A stretch of DNA of 64,000 nt from Diogma glabrata (lineage: Eukaryota; Arthropoda; Insecta; Diptera; Cylindrotomidae), in assembly GCA_963693315.1 (NCBI GenBank), contig OY856186.1, forward strand, positions 287,324,930 through 287,388,929, read 5' to 3'. The notes beneath the pieces are model-generated. The model searched no databases and was not told the DNA's origin. It worked only from the letters and a program-made list of their open reading frames with translations. The position numbers were made by a program, and so were the translations under genes. Below are positions 24,632 to 35,118 of this stretch, one piece after another. Each line of letters begins with the position of its first letter. The first letter of the stretch is position 1.

Positions 24632-25649
24632 CCCAGGTAGTACGTAATTGATCTGTAATCGATGCGGTATCAATTACATGCAATCATATAATCGAAACAT
24701 GTTTCGATTTAGCTTCGATACTGTATCGATTACATTTAGAACAATGTGTTCGCCCTAGTAAAGGCTTGAAACCACATACAACGAAAACAGAAACCGAAAC
24801 CGAATTTCATACAAATTTTACAGAAACCGAATTTTTATCTGTCAAATTTGTATGAAATTCGGTTTCTGTTTCTGTTTCCGTTGTATGTGAATGCCCGGCT
24901 TAAGCGAATATGTGATCGATACCAAATAGAAACTATAATCAATACCTAATTGAAACATGTAATCGAAACTTAATCGAAACCTGTTTCGATACAAAATCGA
25001 AACTACTAGTGACATGTAATCAAAAGTTTAGAGTATTGTATTTTTGGTTGTTTTAATTAAAATATTTGTAACAATTTTATTAATAAATTTATTTATTATA
25101 ATATAAAAAATATATTTTACATATTTTTATTACAACTAAATATAAAAACTTAAAAAAAAAACTATATGTGAACCTGAAATAATGTGAACCTGAAATGAGA
25201 AAAAATGGCATTAAAAGAAATAATTGCTAGAATTACAGATGCATATATCAAAATGTGAGCCTGAAATGAAAAAAAAAACCATTAAAAGAACTAGTTAGAA
25301 CTTCAAATTATAGGTTATGTTATGATGAAAATAAAATTAAAATAATTCTAGACAGAATACATATTTTCTTGTTGTATATCTTATTGTATTTTATTGTATA
25401 TTCTTATTGTAAATACATAACATTAAAAATGTACTTACTGTTGAAATATATTATATTATACACAATTTTTAATTTAATATTTTTTCCGCGCGACTATATA
25501 CGTAAATGATAAAAATGTGTAATTTTAAATGTCAAAACGCCATATTTTTTATTTAGAGTGAGATGATAATATACAATAGGTATGCCTCTTTTTCTCCAAT
25601 TCGAAACTATCGATTACAAAACGATTTCGATTACAGTTTCTTGCCTGGG
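24632..25649 (+). mobile_element. CCCAGG-family element, full copy R2
   Basis: About 880 bases excluding an insertion. It begins CCCAGGTAGTACG and ends CTTGCCTGGG, so the termini form a short inverted repeat CCCAGG/CCTGGG. Both end regions are dense in ATCGAAAC, TTTCGAT and ATCGATTAC words, and the middle is AT-rich with no open frame. An inverted copy with the same ends lies at 42719-43609. The superfamily is not recognised. Confidence 0.75.
24762..24900. mobile_element. 139-base hairpin MITE with TAA duplication (Harbinger-like)
   Basis: Near-complete inverted repeat around CATACAACG and AACAGAAACCG words, flanked by TAA on both sides (24759-24761 and 24901-24903). R1 and R3 lack the insert, and R1 shows a single TAA at the equivalent point. 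Three-base TWA duplications are typical of PIF/Harbinger. The same family as the larger element at 41489-42691, judging by shared ends (AGCCGnGCATTCACAT). Confidence 0.8.
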
Positions 25650-25656
25650 GAATATT

Positions 25657-26148
25657 ACTAAGTTTACACAAGGATCTAATAGGTACATACTATACTTATT
25701 AGGTCGACTATGGTCGATGTAAACAGTTATCAAAAAAGTACGTACCAAATATTTGGTAGGATGATTTGCTACGTATCAAATTAGGTACGTAGCAAATAGG
25801 TATTATTTTTACGGTGTGAACACTAAAATTAGGTATGACATTTAAAATAAAAATAAATCAACTTATTTTATAAATATACATGATATGTGATTTTTTTGCT
25901 GAAATTAGAAGTAAAATAAATTTTAGCATTAATATAATAAATGTTTTCAGTTTTTTATAAAAAATATATATGGAAATTATTTTTTCCTAACCAAAAACTT
26001 AACAATGAAAAGGACGCGCTAAAAATTAATATGTCATACCTAATTAATAAGAGTTTACATCACCGTATAAAATTTAAAAAGTATGATGGTGAAAATGGCT
26101 AGCAAATTTGATACGTAGCAAATTAGATACTGGTGTAAACTTAGTATA
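25657..26148. mobile_element. MITE with CTAAGTTTACAC ends
   Basis: The left end CTAAGTTTACACAAGGATCT and right end, complement CTAAGTTTACACCAGTATCT, are inverted repeats. CTACGTATCAAATT words near both ends add further symmetry. There is no coding region. It separates R2 from the left-truncated R4. Confidence 0.6.
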
Positions 26149-26248
26149 TGTGATCGATACCAAATCAAAACTGTAGTCGATACCAAATCGAAACAAGTAA
26201 ACGAAACTTAATCGAAACCTGTTTCGATACAAAATCGAAACTACTACT

Positions 26249-26523
26249 GGGTAGCTATTTTGTACCATTATCTCTCCTAGAGAAATAAAAGGAGAGATAA
26301 ATCGTAATATAAACAATTGTCTTTGATTGATTCATTTAAATTGTAAATATATCACGTGTCCATAAATGTCACGTCGTGATTGGTTCGATTTGTATTGTAT
26401 TTGAATTTATCTTGAGGGGAAATTTGAGTGTGAGTATGTAGACTTTTTTTAGTTTTCCCCAGGAGAGATAATTCTCTACACTAGAGAAATAACAAGAGAG
26501 ATAATGGTACAAAATCGCTACCC
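26249..26523. mobile_element. 275-base MITE with GGGTAGC ends
   Basis: The inverted ends are GGGTAGCTATTTTGTACCAT and, at the right in complement, GGGTAGCGATTTTGTACCAT, followed by TATCTCTC. The repeats are about 28 bases with one mismatch. The comparison with R2 locates the insertion after CGAAACTACT. No clear target duplication could be read. Confidence 0.8.
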
Positions 26524-26815
26524 TGGCAATGTAATCGAAAGTTTAGAGTTATTTTTTTGTGTTAATTTAAAATATTAATTTTAATTTTAAATATTATAAT
26601 TTTTATTAATAATTTATTTATTATAATATAAAACACATTTTACATATTTTTATTAAATATAATTATAAAAACTTAAAAAGACAACTATATGTACATGTGA
26701 ATGTGAACCTGAAATGAGAAAAAATGCCATTAAAAGAAATAGTTTTTAGAATTATAGTTATATATATAAAAATGTGAACCTGAAATGAGAAAAAATATCA
26801 TTAAAGGAAATAGTG

Positions 26816-27406
26816 GCAAGATTACTTTATCTTAGGCCCCGGCCAATTTTTTTTTATATTTTTTAAGGGCACTTTTATAAGCATATTACAAAAAAAATTT
26901 TTTGAAAATCAGTCCTTGGTCCCCGGCCTTTGAAAAAAAAAATATCGTATAAAAGTACCCTTTTTTTTTACCGAATTTTGCAATCCAAATGACGTTTAAT
27001 GTTATTTTTGATATATAATTTTAAAGAATCAACATGAATAACTTAAAAAAAAATAATTATAACCTTAGGGGCCCACGTTATGACCATTTGTGGCAAGATT
27101 ACTTTAACTTAGGCGCGAGTGGATTTTTTTTTATTATTTTTATCGTAAATTAAAAAAAATTTTGTAAAAGGGACAGTTTTGATCGTTTATCTTCTAAGTA
27201 CATAGGAAATGAAGCAAAAATAAGTAAAAAATAAAATTTTTTTGTCAAAACCAGTGCAATTTTGTATGGATTTTGCTTTTTTCAAAGTCCTGTATCTTGG
27301 ACCCCGGGGCTCCGATACAGCTCGTTTTGGTTTTATTCGCTTCAGTGAGTGATTCTCTATCAAATAAAAAAAAAATTTTTGGGGCCTAAGAAAAAGTAAT
27401 ATCCCC
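26816..27406. mobile_element. ATTACTTTA-ended MITE, one full copy and a related partial copy
   Basis: The full copy at about 27092-27406 has inverted ends GATTACTTTAACTTAGGC and GCCTAAGAAAAAGTAATATC. It contains the GC-rich core TTGGACCCCGGGGCTCCGAT. A second copy in opposite orientation is at 48920-49235. The preceding 26816-27091 begins with the same end (GATTACTTTATCTTAGGC) but has a different interior (TTGGTCCCCGGCC). Confidence 0.75.
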
Positions 27407-27775
27407 GAAATAGTTTATAGAAATATAGATGTATATATCAAATCAATAAATTCAAATTTTAGGTTATGTTATATGATGAAAATAAAATTAAAATAATTCT
27501 AGACAGAATACATATTTTCTCATATTTATAACATTAAAATGTACTTACCGTTGAAATATATTATATTATTCACAAAACTTTATATTTTTTTAATTTATCA
27601 ACAAATACATGTTACGCGCGACTATATGTAAATGAAAGATATGTGCAATTTTAAATGTCAAAACGCCATATTTTTTAATTAGAGTGAGGTGACAATATAC
27701 ATTAGGTATGCCTCTTTTTCTCCAATTCGAAACTATCGATTACAAAACGATTTCGATTGCAGTTTCTTGCCTGGG

Positions 27776-28309
27776 AAATGTCATTAGGGTGCCGTACTTT
27801 AAAGTAAAATTTTACTTTCCGAGTTTCCCTTTTTAAAACGCAACTCAAGACCCACTATACACTTGAACTAAGGTCCATATTATGCCCAATTTCTTCACAC
27901 AAAGTTAAACCTTGGTTAAATCTAACTCGAGTTTAAACTAGGTTTAATTAAGAAATTAAAAATCTCGAGTTAAATTTAACCGAAGGTTAAATTTAACTAG
28001 TCATTTGATCACCAGTTAAATATTAAGATGGGGTTATTTCTACCATGACGCCCGTGGTGGCGTGTTTAGAAAGTAAAAATATGTCAAATTTTGAAATATT
28101 TAAAATAAAGATTTTCTTGCTGTTACAATAAAAATTTTTTATTGTTATTAATGTTAATATATGCAATAATGTTTCTTGGATTTCAAATCATTTTGAGCGT
28201 TTACAGCGTTTACAATCGGTAGCGTGTATTGTTTTTATTTAATACAGCCATCGCACCCTCCCTTTACGTAGTGCCGCTGTATGGTTTAAATTTATTAGTT
28301 GACACTTAT
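27776..28309. other. Intergenic, with a small hairpin repeat
   Basis: At 27885-28025 there is a short inverted repeat (AAATCTAACTCGAGTTT and CTCGAGTTAAATTTAACC). Otherwise AT-rich with no gene seen. CTTAT at 28305-28309 is the target duplication of the Bel/Pao element that follows. Confidence 0.45.
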
Positions 28310-28866
28310 TGTAATAATTCAGGGTCCAGGGAGTATTTGTCTGTGATTTGCAAAGTACAATAGCACGACCACTAAGCTCGCAATTTACCAATTGAAACTT
28401 CTCAAGTTGAAATATATGAATGAAAAACGCACTTTTAGAATACTACTCTGTTTAATCCAGTGTACAAATACGAAAAATTTTAGATTTCTGGAATACAATT
28501 AAATTCTTAAATATATGTAAATAATTTAATTCAAATTTTACCTTTCAATTAAAATCATAAATAATTTTTACTAGATTTAATTCTAACAGGGCGGAGCGTT
28601 GAGTAAAACTTCTTTTAAATTCACAATCTTAAAGACTAGAAGTTTTCATCACCAAATGTTGATTTAAAAAAGGACTAGTTATAAATTTTTTCTCGAATTT
28701 ATACCATTGACAAGTAATAGTTTTGACAGAAAACAAAAGGAAATAATAGGGTTCAAACAAATAACCCAATGGACAATTATATGGACAATTATATTTCACG
28801 TAACATTTTAGGATTTTGTTGAGACAATTTTTGTCACTCTTTTTTAAATCATCACGGTTGTGAACA
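28310..28866 (-). repeat. 3' LTR of Bel/Pao copy 2
   Basis: 557 bases. I see no difference from 34562-35118 or from 38808-39364. Confidence 0.95.
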
Positions 28867-28991
28867 GCCCTTAACGTAATTTAATGTAATTTAAATTACC
28901 TAAACTTTTAATAATCTTCAACGAATATAAATACTCAAATATTAAATCTTAAATAGTACATCTTAAATTAATTATAATAATGATATTTTTC

Positions 28992-31900
28992 TCACATGGC
29001 TTCTTCAAGATCAATTACGGCTAGTTTAGCCACCGGTCTTATGTATGTTCCATAGGCCGTTCTAACTTCAACTGTCCGCACTTTCCCGTCTTGACTTGGA
29101 CATACTTGGGTTATAATGCCTCTTTTCCATTCGCCTCTTTGAAGGTTATCATCAATAATCAGGACTACATTCCCAATTTGCAAATTATCCACTTCACTGA
29201 ACCACTTTTTCCGTCGAGATATTGTGGGCAAATATTCTCGCAACCAACGACTCCAAAATTCGGTAGCAAGTGATTGAGCCACCCTCCATTGTTTGCGACA
29301 GTCAAATTCTCCCGGCAGTGGTACAGCTTGCCGATTTGAAATTTGAAGTAGATGATTAGGGGTGATTGCTTCATTATTATCTATATCATTAGCTGAGTAA
29401 TATAGTGGACGTGAATTTACTAAATGTTCAATCTCGATTAAGGCATTTCTCAATGTTTCCTCCTTAGGAAATTTTTCGCGCAACACAATGTACAGTGACT
29501 TCTTGACCATCTGAATCATGCGTTCCCACGAGCCTCCAAAATGGGGAGCACTAGGTGGGATGAAGGACCATCTTGTTCTAGTTTCGTTTGGCAAGTGTTT
29601 GCTTGCTTTTTCTTGTAGACGTATAAAATCAATTTCTTGCACGGCCTTCTTCAATTCTTTTTCGGCAGCTCGAAGATTGGTCCCATTGTCTGAGAATATT
29701 TCAATGGGAGGACCTCGACGACATATAAAGTTCCGAACACACATGATAGCTGAGTTCGTATCGAGTGATGCAGCTAACTCCAAATGTATAGCTCTCATAG
29801 TAAGGCATACAAACAGGACTCCCCAACGTTTCTCATGGTGACGGCCAACAGTAATCTCCATGGGTCCAAAAAAATCAATTCCAGTAAATGAAAATGCCGG
29901 CTGATGCGGTGATAATCGAGCAATTGGTAACTGAGCCATTTTTGGTATTCGTGGTTTTGCGAGTCTATACTTGCAGTAGAAACAATCATTAGCAACTTTA
30001 TTGATTTGAACTCGAATTTTTGGAATCCACACAAATTGACGTATTTCATTGACTACACATTCCTTATTAACGTGGTGGAATTTTCTATGAACAGCGTCGA
30101 TTAATAAACAGGTGATGTGGTGTTCTCGAGGTAAAATAATTGGTCTGCGAACTTTTTCATTAACGATGACGGGTGATGCTTCTAGTCTACCGGCTAGCCT
30201 TAAAATGCCATCTTCATCCAGTACGGGATTGAGATTGAAAATACTACTACTTCTTGATATTTTCTCGTTTTTTCTAAATGTGCGTATCTCTGCTGAATAG
30301 TGATCACGTTGAGCAATACGATATAGAATTTGTTCACCGAATTCAAGCTCATCTCCATTTAGAGCTGAAACAGTTCTAATCATTTCAGGAATAGGTGTTT
30401 TCGTTTGTTGTTTTTTCATTAAATCCCGTGTACGGCCTCCATTTCTTTTCAAGCACTTCAACAATTTGTTAGCATATCTTCCGATAAATGCGGCACATCT
30501 CAATAATCTTTCCCATTTGCTGAATCGATTCACTTCTATAAATGGCTTAATGATTTCTTGAATGCAGTGAAACTCTTCAACGCTTTTTCTTTCCTCATCT
30601 GTTGTTATTGTTTTTTCAATTTCATTTGGCCATTTCTCTCCACTTTCATACAAAAAGGCTGGACCATTTATCCATCTTTGAGAAACTGAAGGTGTATCCG
30701 TCATCCGCGTAGCTTCATCTGCAACATTTTGAATAGTAGGCAGCCAGCGCCACTGACAAATCGTCGTTGAGTCCAATATTTCGCTGATTCTGTGTGAAAC
30801 AAAGGCGGAATATTTGCGTGTAGTTGAGCGGATCCAACCCAAAACAGTTTTGGAATCAGTCCAAAAGACAATTTCATCAATTTTAATGGAAATTTCGGTA
30901 GTTATGGCATTCTTTAACCTTGTCGACAATACAGCGGCTTGACGCTCTAGTCGTGGTATTGAGAGCGAGTTTTGGGGAGCAACTCTCGACTTCGCCGCAA
31001 CAAACGAGACATCAACGTCAACACCATAATTAACATGTAAAAATCCAACACATGCAAAGGCTTGCTCACTTGCATCGGCAAAAAGGTGTAACGTGGTCTT
31101 TACCTTCGTATTATATGGATATTGAAAATAGCATCGTGAAATTTTTAGACTAGAAACCTCATTGAGAGCATCCAACCAGTCATTCCATTTTGATTGTAAA
31201 TGTAGTGGAATCCTGTCATCCCAATCAATACCAGTGACCCAAATTTCTTGCATTAAGATTTTGGCGTGAATTATAAGAGGGGATAAAACTCCAAGCGGAT
31301 CGAACTGCGACATAACAACTCTCAGGATTTCCCGTTTTGTTGGTAATCTCAACTTTTGTAATATTTCTTGATTGACTCTGCTAACATTAACTTTAAATAC
31401 AAACACATCTTCGTTGATCATCCAATACATTCCCAAGATTTTTTCCATTTCAGTTGCTTGGAGTACATTCATGTTCACTTCTACACGATCACTTCCAGCT
31501 TGCAAGTTCATTTGTTCCTCTACTATTTTTGCATTCGAAACCCAGCAGCGGATGTTAAACCCTGCTTCACTATGGGTTGAATGAATTTGTCGCGATACTT
31601 CTAGGGCCTCCTCTTCCGAATCGAAGCTGTCAAGCAAATTATCGACGTAGTGATTTTGTATAATTGCTTCTACTGCCCTTGGGTAGATGTCTTTATGTTG
31701 ATTTGCGTTGATGTCCTTAACATAATGGGCTGAGCTTGGAGAACATGTGACGCCGAAGGTCATTCTGGTCATTTTATATACCTCAATCGGTTTGTTGCCA
31801 TCACAATCACGCCACAGAACTAGTTGACATAGTTGATCTCGTTCAATTATTTTCACTCTGTGAAACATTTCTGCTATGTCAGCTGAAATCGCTATCTTAC

Positions 31901-34538
31901 GCTGTCGAAATCGTAAAATTATACCAAATAATGATGAAATCATATCTGGGCCTTTAAGTAGCATATCATTTAAACTCACGCCGTTGCTTTTAGCTGCTGC
32001 ATCGAATACCACCCGTGGTTTAAAGGGTTTGTTTGGGTTTTGAACGGCAAAGACAGGCAGATACCAGTGACGTTTATTGTTAAAGCTCCCAGGAGAAAGC
32101 CGCACAAGATAACCTTTATCGATGTGCTCATTGATTTTGATAATAACTGCCGACTTAAGCTTTTCATCATGCTCAAGCTTTTTTTCGAAACATAATAGCC
32201 GTTTTTCAGCCATTCTTCTACTATCTGGTAGTGTGATGTCATCCTTTCGCCATAGTAGACCGGTTTCATACTCATCTTTAAGTCTTTTAGTAGTCGATTC
32301 TAACAAAAATTTAGCTCGGATTGAATCTTTGGCTTCCAATAATTTATCAACCAATTTTACGCCAAACGTTTCGGTTGTATAAAACTCACGCATCAAACTG
32401 CTGAGCTCTTCCGATTTACTACATTCACAAATATGGCAAACGAAATTTTCCGGATTGTGATGATCATCTTTGCCATGTACGACCCAACCCAAACGAGTCT
32501 TTGTAGCCACAGGTTCATTCCATTTTCCTTCACGCACTTCATACATTAGGCCCAATTTGGCATGCTCCAACCCAATCAAAATAGTAGGGCTAACGACTGG
32601 AACATCAGGAATCTCAACGTCACGCAAATGTTCATATTTGGTTTTCAACGTCTGTGTGGGTATTGGCAATGGTAAATTTAACTGAGACACTGTTCTCACA
32701 TTATTCAGGGTAAAAACTCGCTTATTTTGATCAGCACCAGATATCATAACTTTGACACGTCTAGAATCAGTTTCTTTCCTAATGGACTGATCCGTCCATG
32801 TGGTGCAAAGTTCATCTTGTTCACCATCCAATTCTAATTCATTTGCGATTGTATTTAGCAACATAGTCGGCGAACTACCTTCGTCTAGGAACGCCCATGT
32901 AACAACTTTCTTTCCATTTGAAGGGTTACTCAAAACCACTGGTAATGATCGAAAAAGAGTTTTGTTTGTACCACAACATGATTTTGCTGTCAATTGAGCC
33001 TCAGTTTCTTGACTATTTGTTTCATGATCGATTGAATTTTTAGACATTTTTGTTGAATGTAGAGACTTGTGGTGATATTCTTGACATCCTTCAATATTGC
33101 AGATTTCTTTCTTATCACAATTTTCATAACGATGCTTAGAAACCAGACAACCAAAACACAATCTCCGTTTTCGTACAAAAAACCATTTTTTACCAATAGG
33201 CACTTTTTTGAACTTCTCACAATCTAATAGGGAATGGCGCGCTTTTCCACAAAAACTGCACTTCCTTTCGATATTGTCCTTCATGGCTGTGGTTGAAACT
33301 TCAGAGTCTTTTCTTTGCTCCTTGTTCATATTAACATGAGCACTAGATCGTTTCGGCTGCTCAGATTTTTGAATTTCCGTATCACATTCAATTGCACAAT
33401 CATAAATAGGTTCAAACCAATCTACAAATTCATCAATTGTTGGTTGATCATCCTTATTTCGCACAAATCGAATCCATTGTCTCTTCAAACTAGGTGATAA
33501 TTTATCAACAACTACATCCAGAGTCTGTGGGCTTTGTAAATAGTTCAATGCATTTGCACTTTTTAGCGTTGCAATGAATCCCAACAAAAATTCGAAAAAA
33601 TTTTTGACTGTTTGTGATTTATTTTCGTTTGGTGGAATTAAACTCGATAATTTCTTCATTTTCTTCTTCACAATAACATCATGGCTCCCAAACCGCTTTT
33701 CCAATATTGTCATCACATCTTGCAGGCAATTCGGCATACTCATTATACCTGCCACTGCTTGTCTAGCTTCACCCTTCAAACATTTGCGCAAACGAATTAA
33801 GTTGAACGAGTCATCGAAACCACCTTGTTCCGTGGTCGATTTAAATTGATGATAAAATATTGGCCAAACATCTGCATCTCCATCGAACTCCGGCAAATCT
33901 GACAAGTATTGTTGGCTCATTAATTGCATTTGCCTTCTCATAAGAACCGACAAGTCACCATTACTTCCATTATCACCACGATCCGTCTGGCGATCAGTAC
34001 ATGTAGGCTGAGAATTGTTTTTTACATCACGACCTTTTCGTAGGGTTACATTAGCTGAAATTGTATTTTCATTATTGACCTTGGACTTTGCACCAACATT
34101 AGTTTTAACTGTTTTAGATGACTCTCCGAATTTGCTAGATTTTAACCAACCTTCTACATTGTCAGCCTTATTCTTTTGACTTCGTTTCTCCATTAAATCG
34201 AGTTGCTTTTGTTTGAGCATCAACAGTTCCTCTCTTTCTTTGATCATACTCGCCATCAATGCCAATTGTTCGGCTTCATTGTCATCATCATCATTTTGCG
34301 AGCCTGATAAATTTCTTCCAGAACTATTATTCCTTTTGGTTAACCTCAATTTGTCACAAGCACCACACAACCATGGCTCATCTTCTGGTGGCAAAACCTC
34401 CAAACCAACACAATCTTTATGGAACCACTCCTTGCATTGTGTGCAACCAATCCAAATTTCACCTCCTTTATCCTCAGCTTGAGTCATATGGCATACTCCA
34501 CATTGTTCCTTGTCATCACCCATCGTAACAAAACTCAC
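28992..34538 (-). CDS. Bel/Pao Gag-Pol polyprotein with N-terminal PHD-type finger (1848 aa)
   Basis: A single uninterrupted frame. Order of domains, with approximate residues: PHD-type zinc finger 10-62 (CGVCHMTQ, then CTQCKEWFHKDC, then WLCGAC), a charged linker, a DUF1759-like Gag domain 210-360 (LPEFDGDADVWPIFYHQF), Cys/His knuckles 425-490 (CSFCGKARHSLLDC), a DUF1758 aspartic protease near 552 (FLDEGSSPTML), and Pao reverse transcriptase 780-1010. Then follow RNase H from about 1150 (LFADASEQAF), an integrase zinc-binding region near 1490, an integrase core with TGIDFFGP (about 1554), FSDNGTN (about 1616) and FGGSWERM (about 1669), and DUF5641 at the end. The reverse transcriptase active-site box reads YVDN rather than YVDD (codon AAT, about residue 964). 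The start codon is only 4 bases after the primer binding site. Confidence 0.95.
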   Translation of the reverse strand: MSFVTMGDDKEQCGVCHMTQAEDKGGEIWIGCTQCKEWFHKDCVGLEVLPPEDEPWLCGACDKLRLTKRNNSSGRNLSGSQNDDDDNEAEQLALMASMIKEREELLMLKQKQLDLMEKRSQKNKADNVEGWLKSSKFGESSKTVKTNVGAKSKVNNENTISANVTLRKGRDVKNNSQPTCTDRQTDRGDNGSNGDLSVLMRRQMQLMSQQYLSDLPEFDGDADVWPIFYHQFKSTTEQGGFDDSFNLIRLRKCLKGEARQAVAGIMSMPNCLQDVMTILEKRFGSHDVIVKKKMKKLSSLIPPNENKSQTVKNFFEFLLGFIATLKSANALNYLQSPQTLDVVVDKLSPSLKRQWIRFVRNKDDQPTIDEFVDWFEPIYDCAIECDTEIQKSEQPKRSSAHVNMNKEQRKDSEVSTTAMKDNIERKCSFCGKARHSLLDCEKFKKVPIGKKWFFVRKRRLCFGCLVSKHRYENCDKKEICNIEGCQEYHHKSLHSTKMSKNSIDHETNSQETEAQLTAKSCCGTNKTLFRSLPVVLSNPSNGKKVVTWAFLDEGSSPTMLLNTIANELELDGEQDELCTTWTDQSIRKETDSRRVKVMISGADQNKRVFTLNNVRTVSQLNLPLPIPTQTLKTKYEHLRDVEIPDVPVVSPTILIGLEHAKLGLMYEVREGKWNEPVATKTRLGWVVHGKDDHHNPENFVCHICECSKSEELSSLMREFYTTETFGVKLVDKLLEAKDSIRAKFLLESTTKRLKDEYETGLLWRKDDITLPDSRRMAEKRLLCFEKKLEHDEKLKSAVIIKINEHIDKGYLVRLSPGSFNNKRHWYLPVFAVQNPNKPFKPRVVFDAAAKSNGVSLNDMLLKGPDMISSLFGIILRFRQRKIAISADIAEMFHRVKIIERDQLCQLVLWRDCDGNKPIEVYKMTRMTFGVTCSPSSAHYVKDINANQHKDIYPRAVEAIIQNHYVDNLLDSFDSEEEALEVSRQIHSTHSEAGFNIRCWVSNAKIVEEQMNLQAGSDRVEVNMNVLQATEMEKILGMYWMINEDVFVFKVNVSRVNQEILQKLRLPTKREILRVVMSQFDPLGVLSPLIIHAKILMQEIWVTGIDWDDRIPLHLQSKWNDWLDALNEVSSLKISRCYFQYPYNTKVKTTLHLFADASEQAFACVGFLHVNYGVDVDVSFVAAKSRVAPQNSLSIPRLERQAAVLSTRLKNAITTEISIKIDEIVFWTDSKTVLGWIRSTTRKYSAFVSHRISEILDSTTICQWRWLPTIQNVADEATRMTDTPSVSQRWINGPAFLYESGEKWPNEIEKTITTDEERKSVEEFHCIQEIIKPFIEVNRFSKWERLLRCAAFIGRYANKLLKCLKRNGGRTRDLMKKQQTKTPIPEMIRTVSALNGDELEFGEQILYRIAQRDHYSAEIRTFRKNEKISRSSSIFNLNPVLDEDGILRLAGRLEASPVIVNEKVRRPIILPREHHITCLLIDAVHRKFHHVNKECVVNEIRQFVWIPKIRVQINKVANDCFYCKYRLAKPRIPKMAQLPIARLSPHQPAFSFTGIDFFGPMEITVGRHHEKRWGVLFVCLTMRAIHLELAASLDTNSAIMCVRNFICRRGPPIEIFSDNGTNLRAAEKELKKAVQEIDFIRLQEKASKHLPNETRTRWSFIPPSAPHFGGSWERMIQMVKKSLYIVLREKFPKEETLRNALIEIEHLVNSRPLYYSANDIDNNEAITPNHLLQISNRQAVPLPGEFDCRKQWRVAQSLATEFWSRWLREYLPTISRRKKWFSEVDNLQIGNVVLIIDDNLQRGEWKRGIITQVCPSQDGKVRTVEVRTAYGTYIRPVAKLAVIDLEEAM

Positions 34539-34542
34539 CCAA

Positions 34543-34561
34543 GATCACGTCGGGGTCACCA
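34543..34561 (-). promoter_or_regulatory. Primer binding site of Bel/Pao copy 2
   Basis: On the - strand TGGTGACCCCGACGTGATC begins at the base next to the 5' LTR. Its complement ends in CCA as a tRNA 3' end should. The isotype is not assigned. The same site recurs at 38789-38807 in the duplicated copy. Confidence 0.75.
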
Positions 34562-35118
34562 TGTAATAATTCAGGGTCCAGGGAGTATTTGTCTGTGATT
34601 TGCAAAGTACAATAGCACGACCACTAAGCTCGCAATTTACCAATTGAAACTTCTCAAGTTGAAATATATGAATGAAAAACGCACTTTTAGAATACTACTC
34701 TGTTTAATCCAGTGTACAAATACGAAAAATTTTAGATTTCTGGAATACAATTAAATTCTTAAATATATGTAAATAATTTAATTCAAATTTTACCTTTCAA
34801 TTAAAATCATAAATAATTTTTACTAGATTTAATTCTAACAGGGCGGAGCGTTGAGTAAAACTTCTTTTAAATTCACAATCTTAAAGACTAGAAGTTTTCA
34901 TCACCAAATGTTGATTTAAAAAAGGACTAGTTATAAATTTTTTCTCGAATTTATACCATTGACAAGTAATAGTTTTGACAGAAAACAAAAGGAAATAATA
35001 GGGTTCAAACAAATAACCCAATGGACAATTATATGGACAATTATATTTCACGTAACATTTTAGGATTTTGTTGAGACAATTTTTGTCACTCTTTTTTAAA
35101 TCATCACGGTTGTGAACA
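34562..35118 (-). repeat. 5' LTR of Bel/Pao copy 2
   Basis: 557 bases, identical by eye to 28310-28866. It should contain the element's promoter. Confidence 0.95.

Larger units (their letters stand above)
26149..27775 (+). mobile_element. CCCAGG-family element, left-truncated copy R4 with nested inserts
   Basis: Begins within the family sequence (TATGTGATCGATACC) and ends GTTTCTTGCCTGGG at 27775. Compared with R2 it contains a 275-base inverted-repeat element (26249-26523) and about 590 bases of ATTACTTTA-type insertions (26816-27406). Confidence 0.7.
28310..35118 (-). mobile_element. Complete Bel/Pao LTR retrotransposon (copy 2, intact frame)
   Basis: The element is 6809 bases on the - strand. 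The 557-base LTRs at 28310-28866 (3' LTR) and 34562-35118 (5' LTR) start TGTAATAATTC and end GTGAACA in window orientation. They look identical and are flanked by CTTAT on both sides (28305-28309 and 35119-35123). One long frame fills the interior. Identical LTRs and an open frame point to a recent insertion. Confidence 0.96.

Noticed and set aside
28867..28991. Polypurine tract of Bel/Pao copy 2
   Set aside because: The expected position beside the 3' LTR has no convincing purine run on the - strand.
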